Part shown: one piece after another, positions 48,249 through 56,797 of the stretch
How positions within the stretch are numbered: the first letter of the stretch is position 1
Layout of the letters: the number at the start of each line of letters is the position of its first letter
Source: Haliscomenobacter sp.
GTDB taxonomy: Bacteria; Bacteroidota; Bacteroidia; Chitinophagales; Saprospiraceae
Direction: 5' to 3'
Assembly: GCF_016718685.1 (NCBI RefSeq)
Contig: NZ_JADKCX010000013.1
Location: 39,870-103,869, forward strand
DNA length: 64,000 nucleotides
The notes under the pieces: generated by a model
Told to the model about the DNA's origin: nothing
Seen by the model: the letters and a program-made list of their open reading frames with translations, nothing else
Databases searched by the model: none
Made by a program: the position numbers and the translations under genes

Positions 48249-48311
48249 TTTTTTGATTTTGTTGCGTTACTGTCATGTGGCTCTGCTGGGGTAACGGGCA
48301 AAATCAAAAAG
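48249..48311. repeat. REP-like palindromic element after the DoxX gene
   Basis: Outer arms TTTTTGATTTTG (48250-48261) and CAAAATCAAAAA (48299-48310) are exact inverted repeats and inner CGTTAC and GTAACG continue the stem. The left arm shares TTGATTTTG-TGCGTTACT with the element at 1811-1906. It also sits at a convergent junction. Confidence 0.55.
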
Positions 48312-48344
48312 TTGCTAATTTGGTCAACACGAAGAAACTATAGC

Positions 48345-49669
48345 CTAATCTTCAAGCCTCCGATGGTCCAAAAAATATTGCCACAACTGCAAAAACTTTT
48401 CCGAGGATCTTTTGATCGGTTCCAAATCTACGCCTTCCCTAATCAACAAATTCCAATGCGCGTTTAAGAGGCCGGGATGAGCTAGTCCCTTGAGCTCAAT
48501 TTCCTCATATTCTCGATCTGCGGCCAGTTCGTAACAGCCATCTTTGCCGTAGCGGGGGCGATTGTGATTCAGCCAACCGTTAAAATCGGTTTGAAATCCG
48601 ATGGAGTACTTGACCTTTTGGCTGTCATTCAATTCAGCAAAAACGACCGTTGAATCCTTGGCAATTGCCGCAGCGTTGTTTTCGATAAATTGCTTCAACA
48701 TCTGATAAGTAAATTTGTAATCGTCGATCGAACCCTCACAATAGCAATCCGCTCGGCTCAAACTATCCAGCATTTTCTGGTAAATTGGAAAAGATTTATG
48801 GGGTTTGAGCGCTCCACCACTCAAGGGTAGGGAGACAAATCCATTGTGCTGGTAAATCCTGATGATGTCGGCAGCGGAAATCCCACGAGGGCTATTCTGA
48901 ATCGGTTGAAACCCATCGTGCGTTGAGATCGGCGGGATGTTGTGTTCAAACATGTAGTCCAGCGCGTCTTTTCTGGTCAACTCCGACATGTGCGAAATAT
49001 CCGTCATGATGCCCGCATTGGCCAAATATTGGATGGCTTGTTTGCCGTGTTCGGTGAGTCTCCGGTTTTTTTCTTTGCGAAATCCCCCTTTGGCATTGAT
49101 CAAGCTGGTCATCAAACCCGGCGTAATGGCGGATGCGCCGTTTTCATCATCCAGCAAATGAACCAGGGTGATGAAAGCGATGCCCTGGCTGGCCCAAAAA
49201 TTGGCATCTTCCTGGCTGTTGATCAATCTCCGGCCTCCTTCAATGGAATGGATCACAATGGTTTTGTTGGTATTGGTCACCAGATCTCTGACTTCCTGCG
49301 GCGTTTTTGCCAATGCAAATTTGTCAGAATGCTTGCTGATAAAGTCATTTACATAATCGATTTGTTCGACAATGACCCTGCGCGCTTTTTTCTTGGAGGT
49401 GACCCATTCCTTACTCAGCGCACCATTGATGATGATCCTGGCACCTTGGTTGTTCTCCAGGAAGTTGGCATGGTTCACATTGGTAAAAGTGTGTTTGTAG
49501 CTACTTTTAGGCGGGTCATCGTCGGAAAAATAGGTTAAACCCTTGCCAAAAAAACCATAGGGAATATGTACGGTCATATGGCTTTGTAAATCCATAAACT
49601 CCCGGATTTCCTGGGCTTGGGAAGGTTGTAGAATAAAAAAGTAGATCAGGGCAAAATTAGTTTTCTCAT
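48345..49669 (-). CDS. Membrane dipeptidase-like (M19) metallohydrolase, one frameshift in the signal peptide
   Basis: An open frame starts at 49595 (MDLQSHMTVHI), but the same frame continues upstream as LIYFFILQPSQAQEIREF. Adding one C near 49650 joins this to MRKLILP from the ATG at 49669, making a normal signal peptide. The amidohydrolase core is seen in IVIHSIEGGRRLI, AGIMTDISHMSELTRKDAL and PPISTHDGF. At the first metal site the usual D-x-H-x-H/HxD is replaced by DLQSHMTVH, so metal binding may differ from classical renal dipeptidase. About 441 residues. Confidence 0.8.
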
Positions 49670-49992
49670 GTTTATACTAACGACTAAGCAAAACCCGCAT
49701 ATTGTGTCATAAGCAAGGAAGTACAATTTGGGGAATGAGCCACTTTGCAAAAAAATTATTAACGGATTTTTCCTTTTAGGGCCGGGAGGTCACCATTGCT
49801 GAAGCTGGTTCTTTCCTTTGCTTTACTGATTTTGGCAATCTCCTGTCTGAACCAGCCCCCAACCCGCCGAAACCGTGCAACCGTTCCTTTCACTCTGCGG
49901 TAAAAATGCGTAAGTGAGTTATTTATAGGGATTTTTGGAACTGCTTTGAGGTCTTACAAATCAAATACCTCCTCCCTCTTTGTGTCAAAAAA
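49670..49992. other. Intergenic region with one possible mini-gene
   Basis: The 323 bases lie between two minus-strand genes. The only coding sign is a plus-strand frame at 49796-49903, listed separately. No hairpin or tRNA is seen. Confidence 0.4.
49796..49903 (+). CDS. Possible 35-residue lipoprotein-like peptide
   Basis: A TTG start is preceded by GGGAGGT at five bases distance, a good Shine-Dalgarno site. The peptide begins LLKLVLSFALLILAISCLNQ, a lipoprotein-like signal with cysteine, then ends after 18 basic residues and PFTLR. It may be a real mini-lipoprotein, the start of a decayed gene or chance. Nothing homologous comes to mind. Confidence 0.25.
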   Translation: MLKLVLSFALLILAISCLNQPPTRRNRATVPFTLR

Positions 49993-52536
49993 TCAACCAC
50001 ATTCCCTGGCGTGACCATATTCCCCCAACTTTTCCCGCTCCACAATAATCGGCTTTCCCGGGTCTATGAATTTAAAGAGCGAATTGGCATTGCCACCACT
50101 TGCCGCCAGCGCCGCTGTGTTTTGCACTTCGACCTTGGTATTCGTCCGCAGTCGGCAATTTCCGCCTAAAGTTGAGCGAATCGTCGCTTGGGTCAGTTTT
50201 CCATCGGCCCATTCCATATCGATGATAAATCCACCCCGCGCTTTCAGGCCCTTCACTTTCCCGGTATGCCAGGCCTCTGGCAAAGCCGGTAAAAGGTGAA
50301 TCTCCCCTGCATGGCTCTGCACCAATAACTCGGCAATGCCCGCCGTAGCGCCAAAATTGCCATCGATTTGAAAAGGTGGATGGGCATCAAAAAGATTGGG
50401 GTAGGTGCCGCCGCCCTGCATGGTGGTAACATTGCTACGGATTAACTTAAAAAGGTTGGTCATCAATTTCAGCGCGTGATTGCCATCGTACAAACGCGCC
50501 CAAATGTTCACTTTCCAACCCATCGACCAGCCAGTGGCAAAATCGCCGCGCCGCTCCATCACGCGTTGAACCGCCGCAGTCAGTTCAGGATTGTTTTTTG
50601 CATTGATTTGGTTGCCGGGATGGATGGCATACAAATGAGAGATGTGGCGGTGCTGGACATCCCCATCTTCAAAGTCGACTGACCATTCTTGCAATTGGCC
50701 GTATTTGCCAATTTGGTAAGGCAACAATCGGGCCAGGTTATGCCGCACGGAATCTACCGATTTATCAGCAATCCCGAGGGTTTGGGCAGCTTCCAGATAG
50801 CGGGCAAAGGCTTCGCGTACGATCGCCATGTCCATCGTGGGGCCGGGGCTATAGGTTGCTTGTTTATTGCCTTCGTATATGAAGTTTTGTTCGGGCGAAT
50901 GCCCCACGGGGGTAACCAGATATCCGGCTTCGTTTTTGACCAACCAGCCCTGGTAAAAGTCCACTACCCCCTTCAAAAGCGGGAAAACTTCATTTTTCAA
51001 AAATAGCCTATCGCCGCTGAACAAATAATGCTCCCACAAATGACTGACCAACCAGCCCCCGCCCATCGGCCAAAAGGAACAGGCGCAGTTGTCGACGGGT
51101 TCAGCGTGCCGCCAAATGTCCATATTGTGGTGGGCGACCCAACCGGGGTTGCCATACATGTTACGTGCGGTCTCCCTACCGTTGATGGCCAGTTCTTTGA
51201 TGGCTTTAAAAAAGGGCTCCTGGCATTCGGCGAGGTTGGTCACTTCGGCGGGCCAATAGTTCATTTGGGCATTGATGTTGATGGTGTACGCGCCGTTCCA
51301 GGGTGGCGTCAGCTGGTCGTTCCAAATGCCTTGCAGGTTAAGTGGCTGGCCTCCGGGACGGGAACCCGCAATCATCAGGTAGCGGCCATATTGAAAATAC
51401 AGGGCAGCAAAAGAAGGATCTTGACCATTCGAAAACAGTTCTACCCGCCGATCCGTGGGCAACCTGGACTGCTCGGTTTCGGCCGCCAGCTTGATCTCCA
51501 CCCGTTTGAACAGGTTTTGATAATCCAGCAAATGCTGTTGGTACAGGGTAGCAAAGGATTTGTTCTCAATGCCTTTGAAATATGCGTCCAGCAATTTTGC
51601 CGGATTTTCACCTTCGTAAGCCGGACTTTTGTCAAAACCGTTGTAGCTGGTTGCAGCACTCATCACAATGACCAGCTCGCTGGCATTTTGCACCCGAATT
51701 TTTCCATTCACATTGCTGATTGTCCCACCGGTGTGGATCACTTTTAGCCGGCTTTCAAAGGCCATGCCGAGGCCCTCGATTTGTTGATCGTACAGGAAAT
51801 TTGCTGCTTCGGGTTTTCGTTCCCCCGTTTTTTCGTACAATTCAGGGTACTTGTGTTGGTCGCCCAGTTTTTCCACCAAATCGAAATTGCGGCGTAGGGC
51901 AAAACCCGGCGCACGGCCTTGCATGCGCAACACATTGCCCTGACCCAGGTATTTTGCAGTAGCCTCGTGTGGTGTAGATTGGCGTACCGTACAATTGATT
52001 TTTCCGGGGCCCGTAGCAGTCATTTTAAGCACCAAGACATGATCGGGATAGCTAGCAAAATAGGTTCTACGGCAGGTTGTACTACCCGACTGATACTCCG
52101 TAAATACAGAAGCCGTCTGCAAATCCAGCCCACGTTTGTAGGCCTTAATGCTCGATTTATCGTGTTCAACATCGAGCCACAAATCACCCATGGGTTGGGA
52201 CATCTGGTGATTGCGGCCCAGCCATTCTTTGGTAATCAGGGCTTGTGCTTCCTGATACTTTTTGGCCTCTAGCAGGGCTGTTACTTGTGGGTAAGCCTTG
52301 CGCACGTTGATGCTGGTGAAAGTACCCTTGGGGTCTCCAGAATACAAGGTTCCTTCGTTGAGTTGCAGGTGTTCTTGCAGGGGGTCTCCAAACACCATGG
52401 CTCCCATGTAGCCGTTGCCGAGGGGCAGGGCTTCGGTCCAGACGCTGGCAGGCTGATCGTACCAGAGTTGGAGGTTGTTGTTTTGAGTAAAAATATAAGT
52501 GGGTAGCCCCAGTAGAAAAAAAGTACAAAAGCGCAA
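49993..52536 (-). CDS. Glycoside hydrolase family 95 (alpha-L-fucosidase)
   Basis: This 847-residue exported enzyme removes alpha-1,2-linked fucose (some members act on galactose) from glycans by inversion. The leader is FFLLGLPTYIFTQ. The N-terminal beta domain starts LWYDQPASVWTEALPLGNGY, a GH95 landmark. The (alpha/alpha)6 domain has GIWNDQLTPPWNGAYTININ and AQMNYWPAEVTNLAECQEPF, and the late DGNFGATAGIAELLVQS is also conserved. The gene is intact. It begins the glycan-stripping cluster toward 62 kb. Confidence 0.95.
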   Translation of the reverse strand: MRFCTFFLLGLPTYIFTQNNNLQLWYDQPASVWTEALPLGNGYMGAMVFGDPLQEHLQLNEGTLYSGDPKGTFTSINVRKAYPQVTALLEAKKYQEAQALITKEWLGRNHQMSQPMGDLWLDVEHDKSSIKAYKRGLDLQTASVFTEYQSGSTTCRRTYFASYPDHVLVLKMTATGPGKINCTVRQSTPHEATAKYLGQGNVLRMQGRAPGFALRRNFDLVEKLGDQHKYPELYEKTGERKPEAANFLYDQQIEGLGMAFESRLKVIHTGGTISNVNGKIRVQNASELVIVMSAATSYNGFDKSPAYEGENPAKLLDAYFKGIENKSFATLYQQHLLDYQNLFKRVEIKLAAETEQSRLPTDRRVELFSNGQDPSFAALYFQYGRYLMIAGSRPGGQPLNLQGIWNDQLTPPWNGAYTININAQMNYWPAEVTNLAECQEPFFKAIKELAINGRETARNMYGNPGWVAHHNMDIWRHAEPVDNCACSFWPMGGGWLVSHLWEHYLFSGDRLFLKNEVFPLLKGVVDFYQGWLVKNEAGYLVTPVGHSPEQNFIYEGNKQATYSPGPTMDMAIVREAFARYLEAAQTLGIADKSVDSVRHNLARLLPYQIGKYGQLQEWSVDFEDGDVQHRHISHLYAIHPGNQINAKNNPELTAAVQRVMERRGDFATGWSMGWKVNIWARLYDGNHALKLMTNLFKLIRSNVTTMQGGGTYPNLFDAHPPFQIDGNFGATAGIAELLVQSHAGEIHLLPALPEAWHTGKVKGLKARGGFIIDMEWADGKLTQATIRSTLGGNCRLRTNTKVEVQNTAALAASGGNANSLFKFIDPGKPIIVEREKLGEYGHARECG

Positions 52537-52585
52537 GGAAGCATGATGATCGGAGTTGAAGGTTAATTCATAAGGTAACTGTTGG

Positions 52586-52662
52586 GTTCACGCGTTCTAC
52601 CAGATTTTCACAGAAGAATCCGTGAACATCTGGGAATAAATCTGTGTAGAATCTGCGTGAAC
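52586..52662. repeat. Imperfect hairpin with quasi-repeated words before the GH95 gene
   Basis: The left arm (52586-52614) and right arm (52641-52662) are inverted repeats with gaps. The words GTTCACG, AGATT and TCTGTG recur in both orientations. Unlike the convergent hairpins it lies between two genes of the same direction. Confidence 0.4.
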
Positions 52663-52675
52663 ATTAATATCCCCA

Positions 52676-53755
52676 TCAATCCAGGCGCACCATCTCCCCG
52701 GTCCGCACCGAATCATCACAAGCAAATGCTACCCGCAGGCTATTCACCGCATCAGCCAAATGATCAGTCAAATCCAGGTTTTCCATAATGGCTTTGAGGA
52801 AATAGCGCTGCTCGCGGTTGCACAATTCCTGGTGATCGGGTTCATCGGTCAGGTCGATCCATTCGTCCGCTTTGGTGAATTCGTTTTGCGCGTCGATGTC
52901 GGCGTGGTGCCAACGCAAAGATTCCGTTTTGGTATGGGCATCTACACTATCCGATTTTCCGGTTCCCCCTGCATCTTTAGCCACAATCGACACACAACCT
53001 TTGGGGCCAATCACGTCTTTGACAAAAAAAGCCGTTTCACTCATCATCGGGCCCCAACCCGCTTCGTACCAGCCTACAGAGCCATCTTCAAAATGGATCT
53101 GCAATTGACCATAGTTGTAATTGCCTGCGGGAATGTCGTTGGTCATCCGGGCACCGATGGCGCTTACCCGAATGGGTTTGCTGCGGGTCATCTGACACAT
53201 CACGTCGATGTAGTGTACTCCACAATCCACTATCGGGCTGAGGCTTTTCATCAAATTGCGGTGCACGTCCCACATGTACCCATGGCTCTGTTGATTGAGG
53301 TTCATGCGCATCACCAGCGGCTTGCCCAATTGTTGGGCGATTTCCACAAATTTTTCCCAGGAAGGATGATGACGCAGGATGTAGCCCACCACCACTTTTT
53401 TATTGGCTTTTTGGGCCGCTGCCACTACCCTTTCCGCACCAGCAACCGTATCCGCGATGGGTTTTTCAATAAACACATGGCAACCCGCTTCCAGGGCTTG
53501 TACACAAAACTGCTCATGGGTGTCTGGATAGGTCGAGATGCATACGGCATCGGGTTTGGTTTCTGCCAATGCCTGAGTATAATCCGAGAACAGCGGGAAT
53601 CCACCGCCCAATTTTTCGTTCAGAACCTCTTTGCTTTTTCCCGTGGAAACGATGCCGCAGATGGTAAAACCGTCTGTTGATTGATAAGCCATGGCGTGCG
53701 AAGCGCCCATGTTGCCGCAGCCTACAACGAGGACTTTGATGGGTGTATGGAGCAT
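52676..53755 (-). CDS. Gfo/Idh/MocA family oxidoreductase
   Basis: The 359-residue protein has an N-terminal Rossmann fold (VLVVGCGNMGASHAMAY) for NAD(P) and the family-typical EAGCHVFIEKPIADTVAGAE with the EKP lysine. The C-terminal domain has SPIVDCGVHYIDVMCQM, in which the Asp and His near the substrate are conserved. Family members oxidise sugars or inositols, and the related GH109 enzymes cleave glycosides with NAD. With no Tat or Sec leader it should be cytosolic. It lies 140 bases upstream of the GH95 gene in the same direction. Confidence 0.9.
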   Translation of the reverse strand: MLHTPIKVLVVGCGNMGASHAMAYQSTDGFTICGIVSTGKSKEVLNEKLGGGFPLFSDYTQALAETKPDAVCISTYPDTHEQFCVQALEAGCHVFIEKPIADTVAGAERVVAAAQKANKKVVVGYILRHHPSWEKFVEIAQQLGKPLVMRMNLNQQSHGYMWDVHRNLMKSLSPIVDCGVHYIDVMCQMTRSKPIRVSAIGARMTNDIPAGNYNYGQLQIHFEDGSVGWYEAGWGPMMSETAFFVKDVIGPKGCVSIVAKDAGGTGKSDSVDAHTKTESLRWHHADIDAQNEFTKADEWIDLTDEPDHQELCNREQRYFLKAIMENLDLTDHLADAVNSLRVAFACDDSVRTGEMVRLD

Positions 53756-53896
53756 TGATAAAGATTTTTTTCAAACGAAATAAGGAATACCGGTACAGCG
53801 TGCAAAAATGGATATAAAGTATGAGATTCAATACTGAATTTTCAAACTAATGGCTTATTTTACTCAATCTTTTGACCTCAACTAAATTCACCTAAA

Positions 53897-54336
53897 ATGA
53901 AAATCCTATTAACCCTCATGTCTGGCTTAAGTTTGTTCAATGCAACTGCTCAGTCATCGGTAGACACGCCTCCAAAATTGAAGTTTCTGGTACACATTAC
54001 CCATGGCCCCGAAGACTCTACCCGGGTGGCCTTGGGCTTTCTGGTGGCAAGAACGGCCTTAGCCGAAGGTCATTCCGTATGCCTTTTTTTAGCTGGTGAT
54101 GCCGTAAAACTTATCCGCGATGAAACACTTAATGAGGTAACTGGCCTTGGAACGGGAAACTTGCGCGAACATTTTGATGCCATTGTGAAGGGTGGAGGCA
54201 AATTTTACCTTTCAGGCATGTCCAGCAAAGCCCGAGGGGTCACTGAAGCCGACCTGGTCAGTAAATCCGCTGAATTTGCCATGCCCAATGTACTGATCCG
54301 TTTGGCAGCGAAAGCGACCGCATGTTCACGTATTAG
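53897..54336 (+). CDS. DsrE family periplasmic protein, one frameshift near the end
   Basis: A signal peptide (ILLTLMSGLSLFNATAQ) is followed by a DsrE/DsrF-like fold: FLVHITHGPEDSTRVALGF, EGHSVCLFLAGDAVKLI, GGGKFYLSGMSSKARGV. The raw frame runs on to 54373 with non-family text. Adding one G near 54310 gives RLAAESDRMFTY and a stop at 54336, a family-like end and a normal length of 146. DsrE proteins handle sulfur transfer, and the cysteine in YLSGMSSK position is missing here, so function is open. Confidence 0.75.
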
Positions 54337-55793
54337 TGATCATTCATCAAAAAAACGATGCTCCATTTGGTAATCCAGGCTTTGTCATAAGTAGGATAAC
54401 GATCAATTTCATCACCACCACCATTGCGTCGCGGGTCATTGGTTTTTTGCATCCATTTGTTGAGCCTGGTTTTCAGGTTTTGCCTGATAGCGTTATGTTG
54501 AACCGATTGAGCCAGGTTGTTGAGGTTGAACGGGTCTGCCTTTACGTCGTACAATTCTTCTGGGGGTCGTTTTTCAAAGCCCATTGTGAAAAATGGCTTT
54601 ATCTTTTCATCCTGGGCATGCTCCATCATATAGGCCTTCGTTGGGCCACCGTCTACATCCCCGTATTCGGAAGGAGTGCCGGGAATGGTGGCGTCACCCG
54701 CCGGAGTCCGCTCCGGGCGCAGGTTTTGAATGTACAGATAATCTTTGGTGCGGATGGCGCGCATGGGGTAACCCGGATAACCCAGTTCATTTTTCCGGCA
54801 CATACAATGGCGTTCGCGTTCAAGGTATACTTCTTCTCGATGCCGGGTTTTGTTTCCGGCTAAAATCGGTACCAGGCTAAGGCCATCCATTTTGTGCCCG
54901 ACGGGCACCTGAGCGATGTCCAAAAACGTCGGTGCCAAATCGATCAGGTTCACAAATGTTTCGCTGCGCACATTTTGCTGGAACCTTTTGGGAAAACTAA
55001 TCAAGAGAGGCACCCGAGTGCCATAATCGTAGAGGTTGGCTTTGGCATGGGGAAAAGGCATGCCATTGTCGCCAGTGATCACGATCATCGTATTTTCCAG
55101 CAAGCCTTCGTCGGTTAGTTTTTTCAATAATTCACCAATCTCCTGGTCAATCCGCTCGATTTCGGCGAAATAATCAGCCAAATCACCTCGCACATCGGGC
55201 ACATCGGGTAAAAACGGCGGAACCGAAAGCTTGGTTGAGTCAATCCCGGTTCGGGTTCCATGGCCACGGTCATAAGGGCGATGGGGATCGTTGGTGCCCC
55301 ACCAAAAACAAAAGGGCTGATCGGGGCCAATGCTGTCAACAAATGCATTGAACTACTGCCGATGCCCGGAAGGGTTTTCTTTATAGCCCATCTTTTCAAA
55401 CTTGCCGGGAGCCCAACCTTTGCGATCAAACCCCACGGCGTAGCCATGTTTTTGCAACAAGTCTACGTAAGTGATTTCGGCAGTATCGAGTTTGCCCACC
55501 AGGTTTACCCCTTCGCCCAGATTGTGGGGGTATTTGCCCGTCAAGATGGCGGAACGTGAAGGCGTACAAGAGGGCGAAGCGCAATAAGCTTGGGTAAAAA
55601 CCACTCCGGTTTTGGCCAGTCTGTCCAGGTTCGGCGTACGCAGCAAGGTATCGCCGTAAATGCTGGCAAAGGGATAACTCCAGTCATCGGCCAGAATGAA
55701 GAGAATATTGGGGCTTGGTAAAGGTTCTGGAGCGGGTCTGGAACAAGCCAGCGCCAACAAAACAGGCAAAGTAAGCAAAGTAATTTTTTTCAT
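54333..55793 (-). CDS. Sulfatase lipoprotein with in-frame amber stop
   Basis: A lipoprotein leader (LLTLPVLLALACSRPA) is followed by a sulfatase domain with NILFILADDWSYPFA and activation motif CTPSRSAILTGKYP. A TAG at 55353-55355 interrupts the frame after PSGHRQ. The same frame continues without shift as FNAFVDSIGPDQPFCFWWGT and then VITGDNGMPFPHAKANLYDY to the stop at 54333, so a single substitution (such as CAG to TAG) explains the break. About 486 residues. The target may be sulfated glycan, in line with the fucosidase and sialidase beside it. Confidence 0.85.
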
Positions 55794-55849
55794 AAGTATC
55801 CCGGCTTTTTACCATATTTGAAGTCCAAGAAAGATAATCAAACCAACTT

Positions 55850-56794
55850 ATGAAAAAATTAGCCTTTGCCGCATTTCTAGCTTCAATAAATTTAATTGGT
55901 CAAGCTCAAACCAGCCCAATGGACTACAACAAAACGGCCATTCAATCGTCGAAATACTGGCTCGATGTTGATTATGTAGGGGACAAAATTGTAGGGCATC
56001 GGCTCGATGTACACTTGCCCAAAAAGGGAAAAGGCCCCTACCCTATTATTGTTGCTATTTATGGAAGCGCCTGGTTTTCAAATGCTTCAAAGGGGGTTAC
56101 ATTTCAGGAAGGTTTGGGCCAAGTCCTGTTGAACAATGGCTTTGCCGTTGTCAGCATCAATCACCGCTCCAGTGGCGATGCAAAATTTCCGGCGCAAATC
56201 CAGGATGTCAAAGCTGCCATTCGTTTCATCCGCGCAAATGCACCCGCCTTTAATCTTGCACCTGATTTTATTGGGGTAACGGGTTGGTCTTCGGGAGGGC
56301 ATTTGTCCGCTTTAACGGGCACCAGCAACAACGTGCCCAAAGAAGTGATCCAGGGTGAAGAAGTAGACATTGAAGGAACTTTAGGCAAACACTTGGGCAC
56401 GAGCAGTGCCGTGGATGCTGTAGTGGACTGGTTTGGTCCGACCGATTTCCTCAAAATGGATGACTGTGGGAGTTCGTTTTCCCACAACGATGCCAAGTCG
56501 CCCGAGTCATCGCTGGTTGGAGGCCCCATTCAGGAAAACAAGGAGAAAGTTGCCACGGCCAACCCGATTTCGTATGTCAAAAAAAGCAACCCACCGTTTT
56601 TAATTTTCCACGGCGACAAAGATCCTCTCGTTCCGCATTGCCAAAGTCAATTGCTTTTTGAACAGTTGCAAGCGGCTGGTGTCAGCAGCAAATTGGTGAT
56701 CATCCCGGAAGGTGGACATGGGCCAGGGGTACTGATTGATGCATATTTTGAGCAGATGGTCCAGTTCTTTAAGCTGCAATTGAAATCAAAATAG
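55850..56794 (+). CDS. Secreted alpha/beta hydrolase (esterase, BD-FAE-like)
   Basis: A signal peptide (AAFLASINLIGQAQ) precedes an alpha/beta-hydrolase fold. The oxyanion region PIIVAIYGSAWF, nucleophile GVTGWSSGGHLSAL, acid FHGDKDPLVPHCQS and base GGHGPG are all visible. The layout matches bacterial feruloyl or acetyl-xylan esterase-like proteins. Given its neighbours it may remove acyl groups from glycans. 314 residues, intact, divergent from the sulfatase. Confidence 0.88.
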   Translation: MKKLAFAAFLASINLIGQAQTSPMDYNKTAIQSSKYWLDVDYVGDKIVGHRLDVHLPKKGKGPYPIIVAIYGSAWFSNASKGVTFQEGLGQVLLNNGFAVVSINHRSSGDAKFPAQIQDVKAAIRFIRANAPAFNLAPDFIGVTGWSSGGHLSALTGTSNNVPKEVIQGEEVDIEGTLGKHLGTSSAVDAVVDWFGPTDFLKMDDCGSSFSHNDAKSPESSLVGGPIQENKEKVATANPISYVKKSNPPFLIFHGDKDPLVPHCQSQLLFEQLQAAGVSSKLVIIPEGGHGPGVLIDAYFEQMVQFFKLQLKSK

Positions 56795-56797
56795 GTT

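Noticed and set aside
52760..53680. Open frame of about 300 codons on the plus strand
   Set aside because: It is antisense to the intact Gfo/Idh/MocA gene and shows no protein-family features.
54337..54373. C-terminal extension of the DsrE protein
   Set aside because: It results from a lost base near 54310; the corrected frame stops at 54336 with a family-like end and avoids overlap with the converging sulfatase.
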